From assembly GCA_016209345.1 (NCBI GenBank), contig JACQWH010000008.1, positions 1 through 22,832 on the forward strand: 22,832 nucleotides of DNA. The letters run 5' to 3'. The notes under the pieces are model-generated. The model saw nothing but the letters and a program-made list of their open reading frames with translations, was not told the origin of the DNA and did no database searches. Of this stretch, positions 6,793-13,784 are shown piece after piece. This DNA is from Candidatus Uhrbacteria bacterium (GTDB lineage Bacteria > Patescibacteriota > Patescibacteriia > JACQRZ01). Every line of letters begins with the position of its first letter. Within the stretch, counting starts at the first letter, position 1. The translations under genes were made by a program, and so were the position numbers.

Positions 6793-7713
6793 ATGGACAT
6801 CGTATCACTGATTATTATTGTCGCGGGGTTGTGCCTCTTTGAGATCATTAGCAGTATTGATAACGCCATTATCAATGCGGAGGTGCTCTCAACCATGCAA
6901 GCCAAAGCGCGCAAATGGTTTTTGGTTTGGGGCATTTTTTTTGCCGTGTTCGTGGTGCGCGGGGCGTTGCCGCTTTTCATCGTTTGGATAACGAATCCCG
7001 GCCTTGGGTTTTTTGGCGCGTTTACCGCAACGCTGAGCAGCGATCCGGCTGTTCTTTCATCGCTGGAGCACTCAGCGCCGTTTTTGCTGCTTGGCGGCGG
7101 AACGTTCCTCATATTGCTTTTTTTTCATTGGTTGTTCATGGAGGAGAAAAATTACGCGTTCCTTGGCGAGAAGCTCATTCACGAGAACGGAATGTGGTTT
7201 TTTACCGTTGCCTCGGTGTTTTTGGCTTGGACTGTCTGGATGACGCAGCAGATCGATCCGCGCATGCCGTTTGCCGCCGTGCTTGGCTCAACAGTTTTTT
7301 TCATTACAAACGGATTTAAAGCAAACGCAGAGCTGCAGGAAAAAAAACTGATGAAGGGCACTCTGTCCGATATCAGTAAAATAGTGTATTTGGAAGCAAT
7401 CGATGCGACATTTTCCATTGACGGCGTGCTGGGCGCATTTGCATTTACTTTGGCAGTCCCGCTCATCCTCATCGGCAACGGACTTGGCGCTTTTGTCGTC
7501 CGCCAGCTGACCATCGGCAATATCCACCGTATTAAAAAGTATGCATATTTGAAAAATGGCGCGATGTATTCTATCCTTGTATTGGGATGCGTTATGCTTG
7601 CGGAAGGATTTGGCGCCCATGTCAATCCTCTCGTATCGCCTATTCTTACGTTCGTCATCGTTGGATATTTCTTTTTTAAATCAACAAGGATTACGCTGCA
7701 GCCGGCCGGATAA
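6793..7713 (+). CDS. DUF475/TerC-family integral membrane protein (possible metal-ion exporter)
   Basis: A 306-aa protein with about eight hydrophobic helices. Two TerC/DUF475 signature segments are present: EIISSIDNAIINAEVL near residues 17-32, and LEAIDATFSIDGVLGAFAFT near 200-219. Both contribute buried acidic or Asn residues. A cytoplasmic loop with EEKNYAFLGEK lies between. TerC-family members export manganese or are linked to metal and tellurite stress; the substrate here is unknown. The gene sits 18 bases after the paralogue pair and only 2 bases before pepA, pointing to an operon. Confidence 0.85.
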   Translation: MDIVSLIIIVAGLCLFEIISSIDNAIINAEVLSTMQAKARKWFLVWGIFFAVFVVRGALPLFIVWITNPGLGFFGAFTATLSSDPAVLSSLEHSAPFLLLGGGTFLILLFFHWLFMEEKNYAFLGEKLIHENGMWFFTVASVFLAWTVWMTQQIDPRMPFAAVLGSTVFFITNGFKANAELQEKKLMKGTLSDISKIVYLEAIDATFSIDGVLGAFAFTLAVPLILIGNGLGAFVVRQLTIGNIHRIKKYAYLKNGAMYSILVLGCVMLAEGFGAHVNPLVSPILTFVIVGYFFFKSTRITLQPAG

Positions 7714-7715
7714 TT

Positions 7716-9200
7716 ATGAATCATACATATTCACTATCAAAACACATCATTTCTTGTCCGGTCATCGCAGTGTTTGCCGATCATACGGGCGTCCACCCTT
7801 TCTTGTCGCGACTCTCCGCGCGTGACAGGGCGTATGGAAGCGCCGCGCTCAATCGTTTTAAAGCCGGATGGCTGGAATGTGAAAAGCTGACGTTTCCCTC
7901 AGGCACCGCATCCCATGCCCTACTCGTCGGATTGGGCGAGAAAAAACAATGGAACAGGCGGCGTTTCTGTCTTGCCGCAAGAAAAATAGTTCAGCAGATC
8001 AAAAACATCAAACAGAAGGCCTGCGCAGTCCTCCTCGACGATCTGTCGTTGCCGGGTACGCCGTTGTCCGAATGCGCGGAAATTTTTGCTCAAAACGCGG
8101 AGATGGCCCAGTATGCATACCGCGCCTATTTGAAAAAACCAAAAGAGGGATGGGGGGATGTGGAGCAGATACAGTACGCTACTCGCGGTGTGGCGGGAGG
8201 AAGGGTACTGCAGAGAGCCCTTGACCTCGGCGCTGTCATCGGACAGCACATTAACGAAGCGCGCGAACTTGCCAATACTCCCGGAGGCGACATGACGCCA
8301 ACGGTATTGGCGCGCTATGCGCGCCAGCAAGGGCGGAAATACGGGATTCGCGTCACCGTGCTTGGCGAGGCGCAGATGAAAAAACTTGGCATGGGGGCAA
8401 TCCTGGGGGTGTCTCGCGGAAGCAGCGAGGAGGCGAAGTTGATTGTTTTGGAATATCACGGCGCGTCATCAAAGAAGAAGCCGATTGTTTTTGTCGGTAA
8501 GGGCATTACCTTTGATAGCGGGGGATTGAATTTAAAACCGACAGGCGCACTTGAAGAAATGCATATGGATATGAGCGGCGGGGCGGCAGTCATTTCTTCT
8601 CTCGTCGCTCTTGCCCGCATGAAGGCGCGTGCGCATGTCATTGGGATAATTCCCGCGGTTGAGAATATGCCGTCGGGATCCAGCTATCGTCCGGGGGATA
8701 TTCTCCGTGCGATGTCCGGAACGACGATTGAAATTACCAATACGGATGCGGAGGGGCGCGTTGTCCTTGCCGATGCGCTGACCTACGCGAAGAAATTCAG
8801 CCCTTCGCTCGTCGTGGATATCGCGACGCTCACCGGCGCTTGCGCGGTTGCCTTGGGACCTCATGCCGCGGGTGTATTTTCCCGAGATGAGGATCTTGTG
8901 GGGCGTTTGTGCCAATACGGCGAACAGTCCGGTGATTATCTTTGGCCGTTGCCGCTCTGGGAGGAGTATGAGGAGGAGCTCAAAGGCACCGTGGCAGATA
9001 TTCGCAACGCGAAGAAAACGCGCGATGGAGGCGCGACAAATGGCGCGCTCTTTCTCCACGCATTTGCAAAGGATTTTCCTGCTTGGGCGCATATCGATAT
9101 TGCTCCGACCATGACAACCATTCCATCGCAAGGTCTGAGCGGCGGATCGCGCGGTGCCGGCACGGCGCTGCTTATCCGGATTGCGCGTCAAGAAAAATAA
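7716..9200 (+). CDS. pepA: Leucyl aminopeptidase, M17 family
   Basis: A full-length 494-aa cytosolic metallo-aminopeptidase that removes N-terminal residues from peptides. The C-terminal catalytic domain has all M17 signatures: VGKGITFDSGGLNLKP (K262, D267), MDMSGGAA (D285), and NTDAEGRVVLADAL (D344, E346, R348) for the two metal ions and the bicarbonate site. LTGACAVALG and LSGGSRGAGTALL close the fold. The N-terminal domain (about 1-165) is divergent, as is usual in the family. ATG 7716 lies 2 bases after the previous stop, with no Shine-Dalgarno, so translation probably relies on coupling. The link to the TerC-like neighbour is positional only. Confidence 0.95.
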   Translation: MNHTYSLSKHIISCPVIAVFADHTGVHPFLSRLSARDRAYGSAALNRFKAGWLECEKLTFPSGTASHALLVGLGEKKQWNRRRFCLAARKIVQQIKNIKQKACAVLLDDLSLPGTPLSECAEIFAQNAEMAQYAYRAYLKKPKEGWGDVEQIQYATRGVAGGRVLQRALDLGAVIGQHINEARELANTPGGDMTPTVLARYARQQGRKYGIRVTVLGEAQMKKLGMGAILGVSRGSSEEAKLIVLEYHGASSKKKPIVFVGKGITFDSGGLNLKPTGALEEMHMDMSGGAAVISSLVALARMKARAHVIGIIPAVENMPSGSSYRPGDILRAMSGTTIEITNTDAEGRVVLADALTYAKKFSPSLVVDIATLTGACAVALGPHAAGVFSRDEDLVGRLCQYGEQSGDYLWPLPLWEEYEEELKGTVADIRNAKKTRDGGATNGALFLHAFAKDFPAWAHIDIAPTMTTIPSQGLSGGSRGAGTALLIRIARQEK

Positions 9201-9205
9201 ATCTA

Positions 9206-9233
9206 TTGACACGCAGAATGGATGCGATATATT
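9206..9233 (+). promoter_or_regulatory. Sigma70-type promoter for the zinc-ribbon/flavoprotein pair
   Basis: A perfect -35 TTGACA at 9206-9211 is followed after 16 bp by TATATT at 9228-9233. A 17-bp reading (ATATTT) is also possible. It sits just after the pepA stop and about 27 bases before ATG 9260, so the leader would be short (around 20 nt). Confidence 0.65.
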
Positions 9234-9259
9234 TTATGAATTAACTATAACAATGGAAT

Positions 9260-9502
9260 ATGGACAAAGTATATGTCTGCACGCAGTGCGGCGAAGAGTC
9301 AGACGCCCCGGGGTCGTGCCAGATTTGCGGTCTTGCGCTTGTGCCCATGCAAGACAATGATGCCGACGATGACGCGGCGCTTCTTGATGACGATATATCA
9401 GGAGTCGATGATGATAGTGAAACCGATCTTTCGCTCGAGGCAGAGCAGGAAGAAGAAGACAGTGGCGCGTATGATTCCTATGACGACGAAGACAATGTCT
9501 AA
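9260..9502 (+). CDS. Small zinc-ribbon protein with long acidic tail
   Basis: An 80-aa protein. Residues 4-29 form a zinc-ribbon or rubredoxin-like knuckle with Cys pairs CTQCG (C7, C10) and CQICG (C20, C23), ending GLALVP. This resembles the heavy-metal-binding ribbon with YTCPxxP...CPxCGMxLVP wording. Residues 32-80 are almost entirely Asp, Glu and Ser, and likely disordered. It follows a strong promoter and overlaps the next gene by 8 bases (ATGTCTAA), so the two products should be made in proportion. A role as metal or electron carrier, or as partner of the flavoprotein, is inference. Confidence 0.75.
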   Translation: MDKVYVCTQCGEESDAPGSCQICGLALVPMQDNDADDDAALLDDDISGVDDDSETDLSLEAEQEEEDSGAYDSYDDEDNV

Positions 9503-10508
9503 GAGCCAATCAGAACACTCATTAAAACGGCCCCGACGCGCATTGGGGTCGTTTCATCATCCGCTCTATGATGTTTGTATTATTGGCGCCGGCGCGGCCG
9601 GTCTTTGTGCGGGGATTTTTTCCGCGCGAAGGGGGCTTTCTACGCTTATCCTTGGATCGGATCTCGGTGGACAAACGGCATCAACGGCAGAAATTGAAAA
9701 CTATCCCGGATGCAGGGCCATAGAAGGGCCGGATCTTATCAGGGAATTTTATGAAGAGGCGCTTCGGTTCGGGTGTCTGTTTTCAGTTGATAGGATCGGT
9801 CATATCAAGAAGTCCAATGGCGGTTTTTCCGTGGGGGGTACTTTGCAGGAGTATGTTTCGAAAACAGTAATTGTCGCGACGGGGAAATCGCCTCGGATGC
9901 TTGGCGTGCCGGGCGAGGACTCATTTATCGGGCATGGCATTGTCTATGGCGGAGCATTCGATCCGATCGGTTATAAGGGAAAACGAGTGGTCATTGTCGG
10001 GGGAGGAAACTCCGCGATGGATGCCGCAGCGCGATTGGCAGGGTACGCATCGCAGATCACTGTTGTTCATCGCCGCGATGGGTTTACCGGAGAAGCAATA
10101 CTTCGCGAACGCGTGGAACGCATTTCCGATATTGACTGTCGGTTTGGATCCCGAATTATTTCTCTTGGCGGATCGCAGTGCCTTGAATCGGTTGAGATAG
10201 AGTCCGGGGACGCAAGCCGACGCGTTCTTCAAGCCGATGCGCTTATCGTCGCCATCGGATTTGAAGCGCGCAATGAGTGGTTCGCGGGCATTCTTGCATG
10301 CAGCTCCGATGGACGTATTATTGTCGATAGCCGTTGTAGGACAAATTGTGAGGGGATATTTGCCGCCGGCGATTGTACGACAGTGCCGTATCAGCAGATT
10401 GTCATTTCGGCAGGAGAAGGAGCGAAGGCGGCGCTGAGCGCATACCGGTATGTTGCAAAGAACGATGGCAGGCGTCCGGTTCAGGTCGATTGGGGATACA
10501 TACAATAG
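9495..10508 (+). CDS. Thioredoxin-reductase-like FAD/NAD(P) oxidoreductase lacking the CxxC motif
   Basis: 337 aa from ATG 9495. The open frame extends upstream only as an alternative frame of the previous gene. The two-nucleotide-domain fold is clear: FAD-binding IIGAGAAGLCAG (29-40), GGQTASTAEIENYPG (58-72), ATG at 128-130, NAD(P)-binding VIVGGGNSAMDAA (166-178), HRRDGFTGE (192-200), and C-terminal GDCTTVPYQQIVISAGEGA (292-310). All of these match low-molecular-weight TrxB. The redox-active CATCD, however, is replaced by YGGAFD (151-156), so the thioredoxin-reducing dithiol is absent. The Asp is retained. The HRRDxxR motif reads HRRDGFT, which may weaken NADPH preference. It may act on another acceptor, such as a ferredoxin/flavodoxin-type partner or the coupled zinc-ribbon protein; this is inference. 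Confidence 0.88.
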   Translation: MSKSQSEHSLKRPRRALGSFHHPLYDVCIIGAGAAGLCAGIFSARRGLSTLILGSDLGGQTASTAEIENYPGCRAIEGPDLIREFYEEALRFGCLFSVDRIGHIKKSNGGFSVGGTLQEYVSKTVIVATGKSPRMLGVPGEDSFIGHGIVYGGAFDPIGYKGKRVVIVGGGNSAMDAAARLAGYASQITVVHRRDGFTGEAILRERVERISDIDCRFGSRIISLGGSQCLESVEIESGDASRRVLQADALIVAIGFEARNEWFAGILACSSDGRIIVDSRCRTNCEGIFAAGDCTTVPYQQIVISAGEGAKAALSAYRYVAKNDGRRPVQVDWGYIQ

Positions 10509-10530
10509 ACCTGTTCCTTTTTTTTCAGCA

Positions 10531-10569
10531 TGCTATACTATTTTCGAGAACCTTCAGGGTTTTCTGTGG
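10531..10569 (+). promoter_or_regulatory. Extended -10 promoter with conserved leader motif (copy 2)
   Basis: TG (10531-10532), one base, then TATACT (10534-10539), preceded by a T-run. TTCAGGGTTTTCTGTGG follows at 10553-10569, nearly identical to 2696-2712. It points toward the YtxH-like gene at 10791, which would give a leader of roughly 240 nt. The gene-free stretch 10509-10790 otherwise holds only AT-rich repeats and the heptamer array. Confidence 0.5.
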
Positions 10570-10594
10570 GTAGAGGACGTACTTGGGTAATTCA

Positions 10595-10650
10595 CCTAAT
10601 TTCTAATTGACCTAATTGATCTAAACAATATCCAAGCGCCAAATCCCAAA
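10595..10650. repeat. AT-rich low-complexity tract
   Basis: CCTAATTTCTAATTGACC at 10595-10612 is the exact complement of 234-251 and continues as CCTAATTGATC. CCAAGCGCCAAATCCCAAA (near 10632-10650) then resembles the arm of the palindrome at 2725. No gene or hairpin terminator is visible. Confidence 0.5.
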
Positions 10651-10734
10651 AAAAGGTGGGGGGAGATACACGCCTGTAAGATGGTTAGACATTGGGATAT
10701 TGGTATTTGATTAGAGCAATTTCTATATAACTCC

Positions 10735-10788
10735 TAATCCCTAATCCCTAATCCCTAATCCCTAATCCCTAATCCCTAATCCCTAACC
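10735..10788 (+). repeat. Tandem heptamer array (TAATCCC)7
   Basis: Seven perfect copies of TAATCCC start at 10735, 10742, 10749, 10756, 10763, 10770 and 10777. A partial copy TAACC ends 2 bases before the ATG of the next gene. On the complementary strand this is GGGATTA, a G-triplet every 7 bases. Such an array can slip during replication and might alter spacing or translation of the gene at 10791. Confidence 0.9.
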
Positions 10789-10790
10789 AT

Positions 10791-11135
10791 ATGAAAGGCA
10801 CACTCAAAGGAGCGGCGGTCGGCGCGCTCATTGCATCCGCGGCAGCGCTCCTGCTTGCTCCCCAGTCGGGAAAGAAAACCCAGGCCCAGCTTACAAAGAT
10901 AGTCGAGCAGACAAAAAAGGACATGCAGAAAAAGTTTAAAAAAGCGGAATTGTTTACGCGAGATGAGTACGAACACGTTTTTTTAAACGCCATGGCGCAG
11001 GCCGCGAAGAAAAAACAAGAAGCGGCACTGCTCATTTCTGACGTGAGCGCAATTTTAAAAAGCGGGTGGGACGAGATGAAAAGGGAAATGAAAAATGTTC
11101 CGTCACGGCAACAGAGTCAGGGGAAGAAGAAATAA
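10791..11135 (+). CDS. YtxH-like small membrane-associated protein
   Basis: A 114-aa protein. An N-terminal glycine/alanine-rich hydrophobic helix (GAAVGALIASAAALLLAPQSGKKTQ, split around residues 7-31) ends in the APxSGKKxR-like motif typical of YtxH/gas-vesicle-type proteins. The rest is a lysine-rich amphipathic helix with coiled-coil character. It is likely anchored to the inner face of the membrane; YtxH proteins are associated with stress, but no activity is established. The heptamer array directly upstream replaces a normal ribosome-binding region. The start ATG 10791 is supported by the helix position. Confidence 0.75.
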   Translation: MKGTLKGAAVGALIASAAALLLAPQSGKKTQAQLTKIVEQTKKDMQKKFKKAELFTRDEYEHVFLNAMAQAAKKKQEAALLISDVSAILKSGWDEMKREMKNVPSRQQSQGKKK

Positions 11136-11146
11136 ATACATAATTC

Positions 11147-11278
11147 CTTTGAATTACGAAACTGTCATCCCCGACCTGATCGGGGATCCAGCCCAGGCAA
11201 AGAGTATTTATTCCACCTGGATCCCGGCCTACGCCGGGATGACAAAAGGAAGGCATTTCGACAATTTCGTAATTCAAA
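11147..11278. repeat. MITE-like inverted-repeat element 3 (132 bp) with 7-bp target duplication
   Basis: The left end CTTTGAATTACGAAAC (11147-11162) is identical to element 2. The right end TTTCGTAATTCAAA (11265-11278) is complementary over 14 bp. ATAATTC flanks at 11140-11146 and 11279-11285. The core (11164-11243) starts GTCATCCCCGACC and ends GCCGGGATGAC, and consists of two REP-like hairpins. It lies between the YtxH-like and archease-like genes. Confidence 0.8.
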
Positions 11279-11307
11279 ATAATTCAACGCATCGTCATTG
11301 ACATTTT

Positions 11308-11739
11308 ATGCCATTTACTCGAAACGACGAAGACAAAAAGACACTGTTCACATGCCAGGGCGCATCAGAAAAAGATGTGTTCATCGATGCGGGCCACGCG
11401 CTGTTTGACGGTCTTGCCCATAACAACAAAATCCGCGGCGATGTTCGACAAGAGATTGTCATACAAGCAGATGACCTGAACGCCCTTTTTGTCGGCTGGC
11501 TCAAAGAGCTCATGTCGCGATTTACGGATATGGGCATGCTGTATGCGGATTTTGATGTTTTTTCCATTCAGAACGTAGGGGCAAAAAACATGGTTCTTAC
11601 CGGTGCGGTGTACGGCGAACAAATTGATACGCAGCGCCATACCGTTGACAACGCGGCGCGCCTTGATGAGGCGCACGCGGCATGCCATGAAAAGGCGGGG
11701 ACGTTTTCCTGCGCATTTTCCTTATCCCATTCCGAGTAG
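11308..11739 (+). CDS. Archease-like protein, divergent
   Basis: A 143-aa protein with the archease layout: a helix DVFIDAGHALFDGL (about residues 23-36), VVIQADD-like strand then NALFVGWLKELMSRF (about 53-67), a DFDVFSIQN strand, VYGEQIDTQRHTV (near 99-111) and a final FSCAFSLS strand. Archease activates the RNA ligase RtcB by helping it become guanylylated. The usual N-terminal DHTAD metal-binding segment is not found: the protein opens with a short charged TRNDEDKK stretch, and the expected second His region reads EAHAACHEK. It may be a diverged or non-catalytic member. No rtcB is in this window. A single base separates it from the next gene. Confidence 0.65.
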   Translation: MPFTRNDEDKKTLFTCQGASEKDVFIDAGHALFDGLAHNNKIRGDVRQEIVIQADDLNALFVGWLKELMSRFTDMGMLYADFDVFSIQNVGAKNMVLTGAVYGEQIDTQRHTVDNAARLDEAHAACHEKAGTFSCAFSLSHSE

Positions 11740-11740
11740 T

Positions 11741-12268
11741 ATGATTGATCCCTCGATGTTTTTTGAGCGGTTTTTTTCAATACTTGCTATTTTTTTTGTT
11801 GCGGTTTTTCTCTATTGGCTTCTTGAGCTCCTCGTCAAAAAATTATCCGCAATGATGCGCACGGTAGTTCATGCAGCAGAAGGCGACGATCAGCGAGTCG
11901 CGACAATCGGCACGCTTATCCGCACCATCGGTTCCATCACGCTTTTTTTTATTGCCGGCTCGATGATACTGAGAACGCTTCAGATAGATATTACGCCGAT
12001 TCTCACCGGCGCAGGCATCTTGGGCGTCATCGCAAGCTTTAGCGCGCAAACGCTGGTGCGCGATGTCATCGCCGGACTTTTCATTCTGCTTGAGCACCAA
12101 TACGCGCCCGGCATGGTTGTGCAGCTCGACTCTGTGCGTGGAATGGTTGAGCGCATCTCGCTTCGCTCAACGGTGATCCGCGACACCGACGGCCACACCG
12201 TGTTCGTGCCCAACGGAGAAATACACATCATCCGTGTCATTGCCGACGCAAAAAAGAAACCAACGTAA
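11741..12268 (+). CDS. Short MscS-family mechanosensitive channel-like protein
   Basis: 175 aa from ATG 11741; the longer frame upstream overlaps the archease gene in another frame. One N-terminal membrane helix (about 6-28), a second (about 58-78), then the pore-lining TM3-like ILTGAGILGVIASFSAQTLVRDVIAG (split near 87-112) and the MscS beta domain (PGMVVQLDSVRGMVERISLRST, split near 121-142, with the DGHTVFVPNGEI loop). It stops right after the beta domain, so the C-terminal alpha/beta cage of E. coli MscS is missing. Role: pressure-relief channel, by family. The previous stop is 1 base upstream, so the pair is probably coupled. Confidence 0.85.
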   Translation: MIDPSMFFERFFSILAIFFVAVFLYWLLELLVKKLSAMMRTVVHAAEGDDQRVATIGTLIRTIGSITLFFIAGSMILRTLQIDITPILTGAGILGVIASFSAQTLVRDVIAGLFILLEHQYAPGMVVQLDSVRGMVERISLRSTVIRDTDGHTVFVPNGEIHIIRVIADAKKKPT

Positions 12269-12285
12269 CGGATAGAGCCCATTGT

Positions 12286-13779
12286 ATGAGAAGCACGTAC
12301 GGCGGACATAACCGATTATTTGAGATGATACCGGGCGCTCTCGTCTGGTTCACTTTTTTGGGGGCGATTGCGTTGTCGTTTGCCAGGCCTTTGTGGGCGA
12401 TTTATGCCGTCATTCTTTTTGATCTCTACTGGCTCTTTCGTGTTGTGTATTTTATCATATTCGTTGTTTTCTCCTGGAATGAATACCGCCGATCGCTGCG
12501 AATTGACTGGCTTTCCCGCCTGTCGCGCGAGAAAGCCGACTGGGAAAAAATCTATCATCTCGTATTCCTGCCCATGGTCGACGAGCCGCTCTCCATTGTG
12601 CGGGGGACCTGCGAAGCGCTGTGCGCAACGAACTATCCGAACGATAAATTTATCGTTGTCCTGGCAGGCGAAGAGCGAGCCAAGGAACATTTTGAGGTGA
12701 TTGCCGCTGACATTGTATCCAACTACGGCTCACGGTTTCATGAACTTATTATTACGCTTCACCCCTCGGATATCCCGGGAGAAATCATATCAAAAGGGGC
12801 GAATATGAGCTACGCGGGAACTGAAGCAAAAAAATATATTGACGCGAAGGGCATCCCCTACGAGCACGTAATCGTTTCCGCGTTTGACATTGATACCATT
12901 GCTCATCCGGACTATTTTGCGTGTCTGACGCATACCTATTTAAGCCAGAAGGATCCGACGCGGTCGAGTTATCAGCCCGTCGTGCTGTATAACAATAATA
13001 TATGGGATTCGCCGGCGCCGATGCGCCTTGCCGCTTTGAGTACGACATTTTGGCTTCTCACCGAGCTTGCTCGTCCCGATCGGCTGTTCACCTTTTCATC
13101 GCACAGTATGAGCTTTCGCGCGCTGGCAGATGTGGGATTTTGGCAAAGGGATATGGTCAACGAGGACTCGCGCATTTTTCTCCAGTGCTATCTGCATTAT
13201 GACAGCGATTATAGCGTTGTTCCGCTCTATATTCCACTGTCGATGGATACGGTCCTTGCGCCGACGCTATTCAAGAGCATGGTGAATTTGTATAAACAAC
13301 AGCGGCGATGGGCATGGGGAGTGGAGCATTTTCCCTATCTGCTTGAATATTTTCTTCACGATACAACCATTCCGCTGGGAAGAAAAATATATCGATTGTG
13401 GCTGCAGATAGAGGGGATGTATACGTGGGCAACCGCGCCTGTAATCATTCTTATTCTTGGATATCTTCCGCTGCTCCTTGCCGACACATACGTACGGACA
13501 ACTATTATAGCCCAAAACGCGCCGTATATTTTGGCATGGCTGATGAATCTCAGCATGATTGGAATCTTTACGCTTGGTATATTGTCGTTTTTTCTGTTGC
13601 CGCGGCTTCCCGCCCGCCACGATCCCTATCGGTATCTCTATATGGTCGCGCAATGGGTGCTGTTGCCTGTGACGATTATCCTTTTCAGCGCGCTGCCCGC
13701 AATCGATGCGCAAACGCGATTGATGACAGGACGGTATCTGGGCAGCTTCAATGTGACGGAAAAGATGAGAAAGGAATAA
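12286..13779 (+). CDS. Membrane-bound family-2 glycosyltransferase
   Basis: A 497-aa polytopic protein. Two N-terminal membrane helices (about 14-58), a cytoplasmic GT-A catalytic domain, and three or more C-terminal helices (about 378-480). Visible motifs are the metal-binding FDID (D201, D203), a NED acceptor-base motif near residue 286 (MVNEDSRIF), and QQRRWAWG (338-345), equivalent to the QxxRW of processive or membrane GT2 enzymes. It likely transfers sugar to a lipid or growing polysaccharide at the membrane. It starts 17 bases after the MscS-like gene and is followed at once by two more GT2 genes. The donor and product cannot be told from sequence. Confidence 0.88.
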   Translation: MRSTYGGHNRLFEMIPGALVWFTFLGAIALSFARPLWAIYAVILFDLYWLFRVVYFIIFVVFSWNEYRRSLRIDWLSRLSREKADWEKIYHLVFLPMVDEPLSIVRGTCEALCATNYPNDKFIVVLAGEERAKEHFEVIAADIVSNYGSRFHELIITLHPSDIPGEIISKGANMSYAGTEAKKYIDAKGIPYEHVIVSAFDIDTIAHPDYFACLTHTYLSQKDPTRSSYQPVVLYNNNIWDSPAPMRLAALSTTFWLLTELARPDRLFTFSSHSMSFRALADVGFWQRDMVNEDSRIFLQCYLHYDSDYSVVPLYIPLSMDTVLAPTLFKSMVNLYKQQRRWAWGVEHFPYLLEYFLHDTTIPLGRKIYRLWLQIEGMYTWATAPVIILILGYLPLLLADTYVRTTIIAQNAPYILAWLMNLSMIGIFTLGILSFFLLPRLPARHDPYRYLYMVAQWVLLPVTIILFSALPAIDAQTRLMTGRYLGSFNVTEKMRKE

Positions 13780-13784
13780 CGTTC

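Noticed and set aside
9273..9494. 74-codon upstream extension of the thioredoxin-reductase-like frame
   Set aside because: The extension is an alternative frame of the zinc-ribbon gene, and TrxB-like proteins begin shortly before the GxGxxG motif, so ATG 9495 is used.
10514..10526. T-run after the flavoprotein gene as an intrinsic terminator
   Set aside because: No stable hairpin precedes the T-run. It is more easily read as part of the AT-rich region upstream of the extended -10 at 10534.
10735..10788. Heptamer array as a CRISPR array or telomere
   Set aside because: The units are 7 bases with no spacers, unlike CRISPR, and the array is internal to a compact region with genes on both sides, so telomeric function is not supported.
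13398..13784. 129-codon upstream extension of the second GT2 frame
   Set aside because: It overlaps the membrane segments of the preceding glycosyltransferase in another frame; the family N terminus begins at 13785.
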